Source of the DNA: Dreissena polymorpha
Lineage: Eukaryota; Mollusca; Bivalvia; Myida; Dreissenidae
Direction: 5' to 3'
Assembly: GCF_020536995.1 (NCBI RefSeq)
Contig: NC_068362.1
Coordinates: 96,221,085 to 96,285,084 of the forward strand
DNA: 64,000 bases
The notes beneath the pieces were generated by a model. That model worked only from the letters and a program-made list of their open reading frames with translations, was not told the DNA's origin and made no database searches. A program made the translations under genes and the position numbers. This document shows, in pieces, positions 20,676 through 36,995 of this stretch. Position 1 is the stretch's first letter. Every line of letters begins with the position of its first letter.

Positions 20676-22499
20676 ATAACTTCATTGTCAATATATAAAT
20701 ACATTGTAACAAATTGATACACAATAGGAAAAAGAAAATCCAATGCAGAAACTAAAGCACTATTAACACTGAGTGTAATCTTATGATTTGATATTTATGA
20801 TGTCACCGAAAACACATTCTAACAATCCTTATACAAATCTCCCGCCTTTTCTAAAATCTTCAAACACGAGCATGAAAATATAAAGAAAATTGATTAATTG
20901 CAGGGTAAGATAGTCAGGATAAAACATTAACAGTAGTAAGATTATCTGGGAAAACCATAATGTAGGTCCGAATGAGTAAAAGTTATAAAAAAGATACAAT
21001 TAGAATAAGATGAAGATATAGATTAGGTAATGCAACATTTTAGGGCACAAGTCCAATTGGAAAAGTGGATTTATAAGAAAATGTCAAACCTGGTCATAGT
21101 ACTATCACTTCTGTGGCAAATCTTTTTTTTAATAAAATAGATGTAAATAGATCTAGCATATGAACAACAAATGAAAGTGTGAAATTCACATAGATATATA
21201 CTTAAGACACCATGTGATAGCTGTAAATAGATCTACAGTAAAGGCTAGGCCTCCATAAATGACATGATGTATTCAGATTTGTGAGCAGTCCTTTGATTGG
21301 AAGTGTAATTCCGAACAGTATAATTTCTCAAGCTAATGGCCAATAAACATGTAGAAAACTATCACATATGATAAAAACATGGCTATATAACTTTTATTTA
21401 GAGGTCGTGAAAAAACAAAACGGTTAATGTTTTATAACCTTTGCAAAATAGTGAGAAAACGATAATTTCACTTCGCAAATTGTACAGGATTTATTCGATA
21501 ATCTTTGTGCCGACTTGCAAAGGTTCCTCGCAAACAAAATGCTGATGAAAAGAAAGAGCTCAGTAGTGATTTCTTTAGTTCATACCAATCACATTATCCC
21601 AGCATATATCATTATTTATTAAAAACAGGGATGTTTAAAGTTTGTTTGGAATAAAGATCTGTTCTGATTTAGGAGTATCCAATCAATTCTCTGTATGATC
21701 TTACACTGAAATTTACTCTATATAAAAGTCATGTTGAGTATGAGTTCTTTAAACTGCATGCCAATATATAAATGTATAATGTTTATCGTTTTGTGTTTCA
21801 CAAACTTGATTTTCATTACACATTCAATGATGCATAAGTGCATTACGTCGCGGAAACATATCACACTACTAAATTGTTTGAATGTATCAGTCCAAGTTTT
21901 GTTTAAATTGTCATTTGAGGTTGAGGAAAGTATATGCATTAACAAATCGTTTAATGTTTGCTATAGGAACTGCACAAACCTTCACATTAAAGTTAAACAT
22001 TTCACGATATGCCTTCTTAGTTACTAGACGCCACTTTAGCAAGTAGGTTACACAGCACTAAATTTTGCATCCAATAAACGTTGATAAACTTTAAAGGGTT
22101 ATATTGACTGCTTTTGCGACATAAGTTTTCTTTAGAAGTATTTATATATAATATTATATACCAACTTACACGTCTAGACTTGTTGTCAAATAATAATATG
22201 AATGGCATTTTGGTGATTAAACAATTTATTAAATTGCTATAAAAATGATAGTTTACACAGGTTTGATAAATAAAGAATATAATATGCACTTCTCGTTAAA
22301 GTAATTTACAGATTTTTTTTTCAAATATTTATATCAGTCATGTCAAAGCATTCATTTATTACTGTAAAAATAGTACAAAAGTGGTCCTAAATATCAAACA
22401 TTTAATAATGTGCAATGATCAAAATGTAGCATGATCAAAGTCTGTAAAGACGGTAGTGAACTGTCTTTTTAACAATATCATATCAATTATTAAAATTAA
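20676..22499. other. Upstream of LRR gene, no gene seen
   Basis: It probably contains the promoter and a 5' UTR exon of the minus-strand LRR gene, but neither can be placed. Open frames at 21718-22289 on both strands are AT-rich and unconvincing. Confidence 0.45.
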
Positions 22500-22790
22500 A
22501 CAAGAGATTGCTAAGCAATATGGTCCCCTACCGGTGAAACTCCACCATTTTCAGAATTGTTATTTTTTAAATATTTGTTGCCATAGCAACCATAATTCTT
22601 GGCGTAGGAACAAACTCAAATGACGTGCATAATACCCATATTGCCATCTCTCCATGTTTCAAGTTTCATGAAAAAATATGAAGAACTTTTAAAGTTTTCG
22701 CAGGATCCAGAAAAGTGTGACAGACAGACTGAAGGACAGAGCGCAAACCATAAGTCACCCCCGGTTTCACCGGTAGGGGACAAAAAGTGT
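22500..22790. mobile_element. Inverted-repeat element, 'CCCCTACCGGTGAAAC' family
   Basis: tcccctaccggtgaaac (22524-22540) and its exact complement (22764-22780) bracket about 220 bp, which includes aagtttcatgaaaaaatatg and a gacagacagactgaagg run. It is preceded by caagagattgctaagcaata. Non-coding; the two opposing 77-79-codon frames are by-products. Confidence 0.65.
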
Positions 22791-26056
<3,266 letters not shown>

Positions 26057-26416
26057 AATACATATTGCCAGTTACGCAGTCTCGGTAGTTTTCATACTAT
26101 ACTTACGATCTCAATATAAAAAACGGGGTCTTTATACAACCACGCGTTCTAGGCCCTTTAATTACTATGATGGGGTGTAGGGAAGGTAATGCAATCCAAT
26201 GTCACAATAAGGTCTTAAATCGAAAACCACTTCGCTATATATTTCCTTGTATCCGACGTTAAATAAATGACGTATTTATATATAATAATATATAAGTTCC
26301 CCTATATAACTTAATTCGTGTTTATATCGGATACAAAAGGGTATGGAGATACATGTGTTTACAGTGGGAACCCCACGACCTATTTCTAAATCAGATACCC
26401 CGTAACTGGCCATATG
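26057..26416. mobile_element. Short inverted-repeat element lying between two (TA)n tracts
   Basis: The left edge (acatattgccagttacg, about 26060-26080) and the right edge (cgtaactggccatatgtgt, about 26401-26419) are imperfect inverted copies. About 340 bp between are non-coding. Both edges pass straight into long TA tracts, as if the element inserted at TA and the duplicated TA grew on both sides. Confidence 0.45.
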
Positions 26417-26417
26417 T

Positions 26418-26550
<133 letters not shown>

Positions 26551-26559
26551 CAACAGAGA

Positions 26560-28430
26560 GTTTCTATTACATAGATACGATATTTTACAGGTTCACCCCA
26601 AAAGCGTCCGGATTTTGGCTCCCGAACATGTCCTGACAGTGCTTACAAAAATGAACGTTTGAACTGGCCATGTAAAACAGGCACAGTGCAAAAGCGCTGC
26701 ACACAGAAGTGTTCACGCGGTCATTAATTATTCAAATAACATTTTTGTCCAATGCAAGATTGATCTTTTAATCTGATTATATACATACGACTATAGTATA
26801 ACTCTTACAATAATTTCCATCCAACTTAAAAAAAGTACTAAATCAAAATTATTTGAAGTTTCGCTTTTCTTTTTGATTAAATTGAATTCACTATCGTTAT
26901 TTTAATCGTTAACCCATGCCAATTTAAAAATCAAATACAAGATATGCAGCTATAAAAAACCCATACAATCACGAAGTTGTCTTAAAAAAAAATTTAGTGC
27001 GTCTGAAGAAAACTCGGTTGGTTCAATGTGTATAATAGTGCGTTTGTCGTTATCGCAGGTACACGCGGTTTTAACATCATATCTAACTACTCTGGCAGCC
27101 CGGAATCACTGTGATTAAAAATGTTAAAATCTATTATGTACATCTGATTTTCCGTTTAGCCATTCGTTCACCTATTCCAGCACCAATTGTTTTGAAAGTC
27201 GAACAGTTTACACATGCATGCTTTTTAAATGTATGGACATTTTCAGTTACATGAAAAAGATTCTATTTCTTTTGCCAATCAGATTGTTTTATCTGAACTC
27301 GAAGCTGTTTACGCTACTTGGTACAAATAAAGGCTGTCGACAAGTATGGACATTTTATCATTCGGTAAATAACTGCCACAAAATGTTATTTCTAGTAAGA
27401 AGGGACTTTTCCTAAGCCAACTGCAGTGGAATATATAATATAACCGGTGAACAACACGGTGTTTATTTTCTAAAGAATTTAATATATATTTAGATTTTAG
27501 AACATGGCGCTGTAATGAAAAGCATGATAAAACCATGTATGTAAGGACTTTGATAATGGCGGTCAGGCGGTTAAAGGACCAAATAAAAGAATTCATAGAT
27601 CTACATAACCGATGTGCGTTTGCCATCGTGTGATTTGTTCAAATTCCGTATCAAAATTAATGATCGGCATACATTCAACGTGTGCGCTATTACGAAGAAT
27701 TTTATGCTCGTTTACACATTGCATCAACAGAAGAGTCTTCGAACGACGAAGATGTTCAATGTTGCCATACTTTATGCCTATTATATAGAATGACGGCGGC
27801 CAATCCATTGCTAACTGAATATTGATGATAACAATATGGTGGACAAATAGTTAAACAAATATATTTAACATTAAAACGATCGTCTTTTGAAATTGCGATT
27901 ATATGTTTTATATAAATTTTTGTAATAAGAATAATATTATAGCATGTACCAATTCCTGAACATAGGCATAATAGATATGACGTGTTTGGTAACGTCTATT
28001 AGAAACGTTGATTTTAAAATGAAACCCCATAGTCTATTTATAACAGGCCATACTATAGCTCAACCATCTATGGCGAAACAAAATTTTCTTTAGCTTTTAG
28101 TAAGAAACGACCAATTTTATGATTTGCAATTAAGGCAATATGCATAAAAATTACTTTGTAATCTAAACATTCTTCTTTAAATACCAAGACATGCCGCGCG
28201 TATTCCTGAGTAAACCCCACTGTCATAGTTTTACCGGTCATTAAATTGATTTAATTAGCATGATTACATTATTGTTCAAGTTTTATGTGATAAATTATCA
28301 CCAAACACTCTGATTAACAAACTTTTATGCGTTACTTAAGCTTTTTTTAAGCTGAACAATCGAACGTAGACAAATGTAAAGATTACACTATGGTTGTACA
28401 AAAATACCCACACATTATGTCACTAACATG
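26560..28430. other. Intergenic, one weak coding-like frame only
   Basis: Mostly AT-rich. A 71-codon minus frame at 27808-27593 (contains SKTLLLMQCVNEHKILRNS) follows an acceptor-like atattcag and could be an exon, but I recognise no family and give it about a one in five chance. Confidence 0.35.
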
Positions 28431-28439
28431 TTAACAAAG

Positions 28440-28795
28440 AGAAAAGAAATATAATGGGTCAAGGTATTGCGACAAACGTTGGGCAAAATTTACTGCGCAT
28501 TAAAATTAGTGAAAATGGTTTACCAATGTAATAATACCAACAATTATGTCTTTTAACTGTACATGTAAGTCACGACATGAAGCTATATTGTGGGTCAAGG
28601 TAATGCCATAATAGTTGCGCAAAAGACCTTTTGCATTAAAATTAGTCAATTTGGTTTCCCAATCTATAAGTTGGTCTAACCTGAAACTATATTGTGGGTC
28701 AAGGTATTGCCAAAATAGTTGCGCAAAAGACCTTTTGCATTAAAATTAGTCAATATGGTTTCCCAATCTATGACTTGGTCTAACCTGATTAAAAA
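28440..28795. repeat. Tandem repeat of about 110 bp, two good copies plus one diverged
   Basis: The block tatattgtgggtcaaggta ... gcgcaaaagaccttttgcat ... ggtttcccaatctat occurs at about 28587 and 28688. A diverged copy (taatgggtcaaggtattgcg) starts at about 28452. Non-coding. Confidence 0.8.
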
Positions 28796-28799
28796 ACTG

Positions 28800-29812
28800 C
28801 ACAAAACACGTAAGCATGACATAAGCATTCAACTGAATACCTGGGTGCAGAATCAACGGCGTTTTCAGGTGGTTACACACGGGCTGGACAAAATGTAAAC
28901 ACACCGCAAGGAACTTATTTTTTTAATATCTCAAGTTATTTGAAATACATTTGGAAAAAAACTTTCGTGCATAAAAGACAGTTTTTCTTGCAGTTTGTGT
29001 CGATATCTTAAGGTATAAGAATAAATCCTTGAATACGTCTGAAATCGGTGACTAAATTTTACGTTGCTTGCAGCAAAGCCTACAGCATAGCCGTGCAGTA
29101 CACAGCGAATTTTTTTTAACAAGAACACAGGCTTCTTGAATAAAGTAATTCTTATGTAATTCACATTGCCATAAGCAGCATAAAAATCTGTCTTTTATGC
29201 ACTAGTTGAAATTCTTAAGAAAATTTGTTTTAAAAAGTTATTTGAAAAAACAACAACACACACAACACTTACCGGTGGGGTTTCATTCATTAACGTTTAA
29301 TTGGGAAGCCAACAAAGTCACATGATCCTGCACCCTGAATACATTTTCAAAGTCACGATAATTTGAATGCATGCTTTCGTGTGGTTCAAAAACGATTACA
29401 ATAATAATTCAATCTACAGGTATTACGAGCACAGGTGGTTAGCGTGTGGCTATGATATTAATTAGTGAAAACATCATTTTGAATGATAAATAACCATATT
29501 TTAACGAAAAATCAACTTTCTGAAAAAAAATTACTATCAAAATATATATATAACACGGTATTCAACTCGAAAACCCGAAAACAGGGTGCATCGCCTTGAA
29601 CAGCCATTACTTCATAAATTTTGCAGCGATTTTCACGATCTCGGTCTTATTCAACGCATAAATGAATTTCCCTTCTCGAAATGTATATGTCTTGCAATAT
29701 TTTTACAAATACTGGGTCAATTTTTAAGAAATAACACGATACATAACAATACTTTGATATTGCACACAACTAGAATAGACAATGTTTTTTTTCTATTGGA
29801 ACACTTTATTTT
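28800..29812. other. Intergenic, no gene seen
   Basis: AT-rich; no motif or convincing frame recognised. Confidence 0.5.
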
Positions 29813-30225
29813 TCAACAAGAATTGAGAACCAGTAAATATTCTAGTTACCATACATAACACAGTTAAACAGATCAAGCAATTGATACAGTTGATACAGGA
29901 GCTATATTATGTTTTTTAATGTGAGTTTAAATAAAAAGTTTTACCTAATACAAAAACATGATAATGTGCTTGCATCAAGAAGCATTCTTATTTTGTTTTT
30001 TAAAGGACGGATTGCGGACCTTAACCATTTATACAGTGACATTTCCATTTTAAGACTTGCGTGCACAAATGCACTTACATTTAATAAAATATAATCTCAG
30101 AGTGTAAAAAAACTTATTTTGCCAAAAGTTTGTTGAGACGCAGTTGAAATTTTAAACAGAAGCATTAAATAACAAACTGTTTAGCATACATAAATTTGAT
30201 ATAATACCTTCACATAAGTCGGTTG
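29813..30225 (-). pseudogene. Duplicated fragment of the LRR gene intron with exon edge
   Basis: This block matches 19519-19928 at high but imperfect identity by eye. Shared landmarks include caagaattgagaac, ggaccttaaccatttata, cagtgacatttccatttta, ataatctcagagtgtaaa and ataacaaactgtt. At its right edge ataccttcacataagtcggt corresponds to the LRR exon 1 donor region (ataccttccaatgagtcggt), so a short exon end was copied with the intron. The rest of exon 1 is absent. It is about 10.3 kb from the source and in the same orientation. Confidence 0.8.
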
Positions 30226-30229
30226 TTAG

Positions 30230-31018
30230 TTGTTCGCTTGCGAGCAACTAAGGTTAATACCACGCGTTTCAAGCCAGTTTTCTTAGCTACGATAAACCTG
30301 GTAACTGCCGCATCTGCCGCATCTGCGCCGAGAAACAGTTGTATAATTTATGCCAGAAGTTAGATTTCTTCAACTATATTCACTCACGAATGGAAACATA
30401 ATGTGAATATCGTGTTAAATGGAATATTTTTGAACGGAGCGTATATAGATAAGAATCAATAAACAATGTTTGAATTATACGTGCCGCGGAAGAGAATGTA
30501 TATGAATGATGAAAATAGTCCACTATCTGCTGCGTCTTAATCACCCAGAATTTCCCGAAAGTGCTAAAGAAGGACGCCGTATGACTTATCTGTAAATGCA
30601 TGCAGCCATGGCAGGTTAAGAGGTTTGTCATAACCCAACTGCGCTGTAATAGCATGGATTTGTTTGTACCTGATTGCATTGGAATATTAATAGGTCACCA
30701 ATATATCGAATCCGGTAAAAAAATATATATTGACAAGAGTTTAAGCAATAACAACATCATCCGTATATTTTGAAGAGCAATGACCAAATTTCTTCCCGCT
30801 CACAAATGTTCTATCTGCTTCTTCATGGCCCTATGGCACATACCCGTAGACAGGGGGGGGGGGTGCGTTGGTTGCTGCCAACTTTATCCGAACGGTTATT
30901 TCTCTCTTTTCCCCGGAATGCAGTGAGTCTACGTATTTAAGCGTTACAATAATGTTGAATTCAATAGGCTAGCGACAGGTCACCATAAAATTAATTTTTC
31001 GATGAAGTCATTTCCAAG
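30230..31018. other. Intergenic, no gene seen
   Basis: This covers the region left of the gypsy element. There is a nine-G run at about 30856 and no convincing frame. Confidence 0.5.
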
Positions 31019-31022
31019 ATAG

Positions 31023-32142
31023 TGTTAGGACCCAGTCCGCGCGTTTACAGAAATATGATGGGGATTTCGTCAAGTGTTTTCAATAAAACCAAAACCGAAT
31101 AGCCTGTCCATGTATTTTTATTCTCCAGCAAGAAATGCATCTTAGACAAATGTTAATGTCGTAATATAAAATTCAAATGTGTACTATATATATATTCAAT
31201 ATTTTACTCTATGTTTCAATAGTTTTATTTTACTAGATTTAACAAAGTTCGCTTAGTGAAATTCTAAATTAAAGTTGAATGGGAGATGTTACCCAAATGT
31301 TCGTAAGTTCAGTTATGAGAAAATCTCCGCTTTATATACTACTGGGATGGCACACTGCGCCTTGTGCCTGGCACATCGGCACACTGCGCCAGGCACATGG
31401 CACAATGTGCCCGACACACGACACAGTGCGCCTACCACAACAAATTTTGCGCCGGATGCAGCTATGCCTTAACAGGTGCTCATAGAAACTTTAAGAAAGA
31501 TGCCAAACATTCAAGTTCTACAATACAATACAATCATAAATAACAACAATAGCCTAAGAAATTTCAATCACCTCAAAAGAGCGTTTTCTGCCGCTACAAT
31601 TTGAAAACATTTCCTTAAAGACTATTTAAAATCAATGGTGAACGCTTGTAGAATAACCTGTAACCTGGCAACGACAATAGGGTGCAGTAAAAATCAAGAT
31701 GGCTGCCAGTTCATCCACAACAACATGTGTTAGAGCTTTAAATGGAAAAATCTTTGGATTAAGACAGCTTTAAGTGGTAACATTTACCAAAAATATGAAA
31801 AGTAGCATTTTAAATTAATAGGCATAGGTACTTCTTTAATTTACTGACGAAGAAAGTTATGCTTTAAGAAACAAATGTCTGTCTTGCCAACAGGAAGTCA
31901 GACTTGTAATTTTAAACAATGGAATAAACACACAAAAATGATTCTAGCCTGTATATGTAATTCTATTGACTGGCCGTTAAGTATTTAATTGATCAGCAAT
32001 AATCATTTTGTGGCCAGGCTAGACTAGACAACAGTTTAGGAGGAGAACAGTCAATAATGCAGCTGGAAATTAAGGTAAGACTATAAACAATTCATTAAAA
32101 TAGCTTACAATAAATTAGTTTGATTGACACTGGGGTCCAACA
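31023..32142 (-). repeat. 3' LTR of the gypsy element (long version)
   Basis: It is 1120 bp and contains about 275 bp (about 31795-32070) absent from the other LTR. It includes a small cluster of gcacactgcgcc/gcacatggcaca repeats near 31350-31430. Confidence 0.9.
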
Positions 32143-32160
32143 TCACCCCCCCTGTCTTTT
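32143..32160 (-). other. Polypurine tract of the gypsy element
   Basis: The minus strand reads agacaggggggtga directly before the 3' LTR, the expected place for the plus-strand primer. Confidence 0.7.
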
Positions 32161-32199
32161 ATGGCAAACTCCTGTTCCCATATATACAACACATTTTAC

Positions 32200-32596
32200 G
32201 GTATTTTTATAAAAACAAAATAGAACACTTAAAGTGTGAGCACTTAAATGAGTATAACCGGTATCCGTTTTCTACAACAAAATGTAATGTGACATAAGAA
32301 ATAAGTGTATCATATTAGAGCAATCATTCAAAACATCAAAAGTGTGAACACTTAACATGGCACATCCTAATTGAAAGCAACAATTTGGACATAAAAGGCG
32401 CGAACACTTAACGGTGCATATACATTGTACTGTTATAAGAAAAACAATTTGAACATTAAAAACTTAACGAGACATATACTCTTATTAGAGGAACAAATTG
32501 AACACTTAAAGTCTGAACACTTAACAGGGCATACCCTATTACTAGTGAAACAATTTGAACATTCAACAAGAGAACCAAAACGAAACTGTCCACTGT
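32200..32596 (-). repeat. Tandem motif block between the extra ORF and the 3' LTR
   Basis: It has repeats of gaacacttaa..., acaatttgaacatt and related motifs at about 80-bp spacing (about 32223, 32345, 32405, 32500 and 32520). It is non-coding and part of the element's 3' region. Confidence 0.6.
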
Positions 32597-33517
32597 TTAT
32601 TTATTTAGGCGCTTTGCCCCCATTTCATCCGGTTCATGGTCCTTTTGACGCCGCTGGTCCCCAGCCTTATGCACTGTTACCTCAAGGTTTTTTATCGCCC
32701 GACTGTTCCACTCCAAGGCCGATATCAATTTGCCGATGGAGCTTTCGATCGTCTTCTCCAGCTGGAATAGAGCGGTCGCAACTAAACTGGGCTCCTGTGT
32801 AGCTTCCTGTTCCGTCTGCGTGCTTGCTGCCTTCAACACCACCCGCTTTGGCTCGTCCATCACTGGTGTGCTTAACCTTGAACTAAAGCCTGGAGCTATC
32901 GCGCACACCTTATGTTGACTTAAGTCATTTTGTCCGCCTTGGGCTGGGGTCGCCTGAGGAACTCCAACATTGGCACTGGTAATCACTGGTGTGGGTAGAT
33001 AGGTTGGAAACCCTGACCCTACACTGGCACTGACATTGGCACTGGAAATCACTGGTATGGGTAGATAGGTTGGAAACTCCGACCCTACACTGACTGTTGC
33101 GGGACTTTGATAGAAGTCATCAAACACATCGAAATTGTCCAAATCCTGCTCAAAGGGAACAGTTTTGGAGGTCTCAAATCTGTTGAACTCGGGTCTTGTC
33201 GGTGTGTACGGCAAAGCTGTCCCAGTAGACATGCCGGGTCCTTTAAACAGATTAGCAAAAACTTGCGGTGTCATCTTCACATTTACTAGTTCGCCTTGGC
33301 CTTGGTCGCTAGTCTCGTGCGCAGCAAGCTTGTAATCATCTCCTTCTTGGACCTCCTTGGGGTGTGCATTCTCGACGAGGTCCTTACTTTGGTCTCCACC
33401 TCCCTGCATTGCCGCCAACACTGCATGCCTCTTATAGTCCGTCACATGCTTATTCAAAGCTTCTCTCGATGAGCACCTAAACAAGCACAGAGAGCAATAG
33501 AACGGTGCTTGGTCCAA
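32597..33517 (-). CDS. Extra C2H2 zinc-finger ORF of the gypsy element
   Basis: An open frame of 306 codons lies between integrase and the 3' LTR, where env-like genes sit in some relatives. Near its N-terminus YCSLCLFRCSSREALNKHV continues with a His pair, fitting a C2H2 finger. Mid-protein it has a duplicated segment (SVGSEFPTYLPIPVISSANV and a near copy). The C-terminal part is helical (ALFQLEKTIESSIGKLI) and Lys/Arg-rich at the end. No signal peptide or membrane segment is seen, so it is not envelope-like. A second finger-like stretch (FSCIHCKRNR) lies just upstream at about 33600. Function unknown; RNA or DNA binding is an inference. Confidence 0.6.
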   Translation of the reverse strand: MDQAPFYCSLCLFRCSSREALNKHVTDYKRHAVLAAMQGGGDQSKDLVENAHPKEVQEGDDYKLAAHETSDQGQGELVNVKMTPQVFANLFKGPGMSTGTALPYTPTRPEFNRFETSKTVPFEQDLDNFDVFDDFYQSPATVSVGSEFPTYLPIPVISSANVSASVGSGFPTYLPTPVITSANVGVPQATPAQGGQNDLSQHKVCAIAPGFSSRLSTPVMDEPKRVVLKAASTQTEQEATQEPSLVATALFQLEKTIESSIGKLISALEWNSRAIKNLEVTVHKAGDQRRQKDHEPDEMGAKRLNK

Positions 33518-33994
33518 AGGGAAATAGGCTTTTGAACGTGGTCGGCCATCCTGTACATCTCATTCACATAACTCGTCCTATTTCTCTTACAATGAATGCA
33601 CGAGAAAAGAGGCCGCTTTCTCGATCTCTTCCCATACTCCATCATCTGCAAATACACAATCATTGATTTCGGTCTTAATTTGAAGTCCGTACTCTCATAA
33701 GTCATTTGAAAACTTAATTTATATTTTTTAATGCGCATTCCTTGCTGGGAATTTTGTGTAACACTATTATTTGCATTTAAGCTATCGTGTCACTATTTCG
33801 GTTTGTTTGTGTGTTTTTTTTTAAATTACTTCGGCGACTCGCGTACAGTCTTTAATAAGATTAATGTTTTTTCACTTTAAATTCGCGTCTCACAATCGAA
33901 CCTAACTCACACAAAAGTATTTAGATAACAAAGTCTTTCAAACGGTTGTGTCACACACAAAAATAAATAAAAAATCACGACACGTAACGGGACA

Positions 33995-36990
33995 GATTAC
34001 TATAAGTTCTTCCGTGCTCCATCAATCCATTTCGGAAGGTTAGTACCCGTATATGGCTTCAACTTGTTATGATGAACTACTTTCTCCGGGCCTTTTTTCC
34101 CCAACTGGATCACAAAATTAATCTCAGATATCTTTGCCTTTAACAAAAAACGGACCATCAAATGCTTTCTGTAGTTTTGCACTTATACCGACTCTTCGCG
34201 TTTCATGTAACAGCCAAACCACGTCACCAACTTCGTACTTGTGGAAGGAGAGGCGCACATCGTACACCTCTTTACTGCGCTTTGCATTTGCCTCTAAATG
34301 CCTTCTTGCAACCTCATGTGCCCTCCGCATGCGCCCTCTAATTTGAACTGCAAAGTCAGATTGGTTTCCAGTCTCGTTTGCAACCTTTATGTGACCAAAC
34401 ATAACGTCCGCCGGTAATCGTATCTCTCGGCCAAGCACCACCATGTTGACTTACAAGGGGTCGCTCTGTATGCTCCCGCCAGACAACCCAGGTACAGATC
34501 CCAATCTTTCTCCTCGTCATTCAGATATGCTCTGACCATCTTCATGAGGGACCGGATGAATCTTTAAACATAACCGTTTCCCCGAGGATTGCGAGGACTA
34601 CTGCGAGTCTTTTTTACGTCCATGAGAACACACAGATCTTTAAATAGCTGGCTCTCAAATGCCGCACCTTGGTCACTATGTACAACTAGCGGAGCTCCCC
34701 ACCTGTTGATGATCTCGTTGAGTATTACCCTTGCGCAATTCTCTGCAGTTTGAGTTGGCACAGCTGTCACCTCAACATACTTTGAAAAATGATCTGTCAT
34801 TACCATAATGTACCTGTTGCCCCGGTTTGTAACCGGAAGCGGTCCCAAGAAGTCGATGGCGAGTACATCCCAAGGGGCATTAGCCTTTAAGTGACCAATG
34901 GGTGCTTTTGGTGTCTTGTGAGGCTTTTTATCGGCTTCACACACATTACATGCACGGACATGAAGCATTATGTCGCTCTTCAACTCAAACCAGTAGAACC
35001 CCTGCAATACCCGGCGCTTCGTACGTTTAACGCCCAAGTGCCCCGCAGTTTAGCAGTCATGAGCCTGCTTGATCACCATTGTTCTCATGCAGTGTGGAAC
35101 GATTAACTGGTGAAACTCTGCAGTTCCATCGTGTTTCCGGAAGATCCGGTAGAGAACGTCATCCAAGATCATGAAGCTGGACCACAAGAGCCAGTAATGC
35201 CTTGTCTCGCGACTGGATGTTTCCATTTCCGAAAACCCTGGCTTAACACCAGTTCGCAACGCTCTGAGGATAGGCCCAACATCTGCATCGTCTATCTGGG
35301 CTTCTTGAATTTCTGCCGTAGTATAGCCATTGATCCACATGGCTGCTTCTTGGCGCACAGGCTCTGAAATCTTCGACGATGATGGAATCTGGTCGTCATT
35401 GACAGTGATCCCTCTTATCTGCTCCACCTCATCACTATTTCCATTCACCGATACATCAGCTGCTTCTAGTGTAAGATCTGTGCACAGGTCCGATATTGGT
35501 CTAACCACGATTGGTTCAGTGCCATTCTGTGTTCGCCTTGAGACCATCAACTCGGCTCTACGACGGCACTTCCGGCACGGTCCGAATTTCAGAGCTTCGG
35601 TCATGTCGACATCATCGCAATTACAGTCCATCGGGATCGGGCACCTTGAAAGGGCGTCACAGTGGCTTTGCTTGATGCCTGGCCGATACTGTATATCGAA
35701 GTCGTATGGCGCCAAGATCTCCAACCAGCGGGCAATCTTGCAACTCGGCTCCTTCATGCTGAAAAGCCATACCAGGGCTTGATGGTCAGTTCTCACCGTA
35801 AACCTTCTTCCCAACAGGTACTGTCTGAAGTACTTCATGAAGTACACCACCGCTAATAGCTCCTGTTCCGTGATGCAGTAATTCCTTTCGGCCTTGTTTA
35901 ATGAACGGCTAGCGTACGCGATTACCCTTTCCCTATTTTCTTGCACTTGGGACAGTACAGCTCCGATCCCAGTCCCAGATGCGTCAGTATCTAGGACGAA
36001 CGTTCCACCATCATTCAATGGGTAACCCATCACGTCGGGCCCCATTAGAGTCTTCTTGATGTGCTGGAAAGCCGCCTCACATTTACCGTCCCACAGGAAC
36101 GCAACATCTTTTTTCGTTAAATCCACAAGGGGTCTTGAAATTTTCGCGAAGTCGCGGATAAACAGTCGGTAGTACGACCCCGTAGCGACAAATTGCTTCA
36201 CCTGCTTCCCATTTGTGGGTTGTTGCCAATCGGCGATCTTGGAAGCATAAGAAGGATCCGGAAGAACTCCATCGCTCGAAACGATATGGCCTAAGAACAC
36301 CACTTCCGTTTGCAAAATGCTGCATTTGTCTGGACGTAACTTTAATCCAGCTTGCTTAATTCGCCCCAGTACTTCGTCAGCTCTGCAAATGTGCTCCGAA
36401 AAGTCCCTTCCAAACACCACCACATCGTCAACGTAGACTAAACATGTTATCCATTGGAGACCTTGAAGTACCAATTCCATGGTTCTCTGAAATGTGCAGA
36501 GATGTTGAGCCCAAACGGCATACGCGTCATCTCATACTGGCAATATTTGCAGACAAATGCGCTCTTAGAGATGTCCTCCTTCGTCAGCGGTATTTGAAAA
36601 TACCTACTAGTCAGGTCAAAGCTACTGAAGAGTGAAGACCCTGCTACAGCATCAAGACAGTCTTGCATACGGGGAAGCGGAAACCCATCATATTTCACTA
36701 ACGCATTGAGTCGCCTGTAGTCCACACACGGGCGGATCGCTCCAGACTTCTTTCGTACCAACACGATTGGGGATGCCCATGGGGAAGTGCTTTTCCTAAT
36801 AACCCCATTTTCTAGCAGCTCTTCTATGGCCTTCCTCTCCTCATCAGCATACGCCATGGGTACCCGTCGTGGTCTTTGCTTTATTGGTGCAGCATTTTCC
36901 GTGTCAATTTAGTGTTCAGCGACATTTGTTAAACCAATGTCCCATTTCGCTTTTGAGAAAATATCGCTATATTTCTTCAAAAGGCCAGCT
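33995..36990 (-). pseudogene. Gypsy pol region: reverse transcriptase, RNase H, integrase (fossil)
   Basis: RT is seen as ENGVIRKSTSPWASPIVLV, VDYRRLNALV and YVDDVVVFG. RNase H is seen as DTDASGTGIGAVLSQ and VRTDHQALVWL. Integrase is seen as HVRACNVCEADK, then IDFLGPLPVTNRGNRYIMVM and VVHSDQGAAFES, with a GPFFVKG-type C-terminal part. The order is that of Ty3/gypsy. The region is broken in several places. Confidence 0.9.
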
Positions 36991-36995
36991 ACTAT

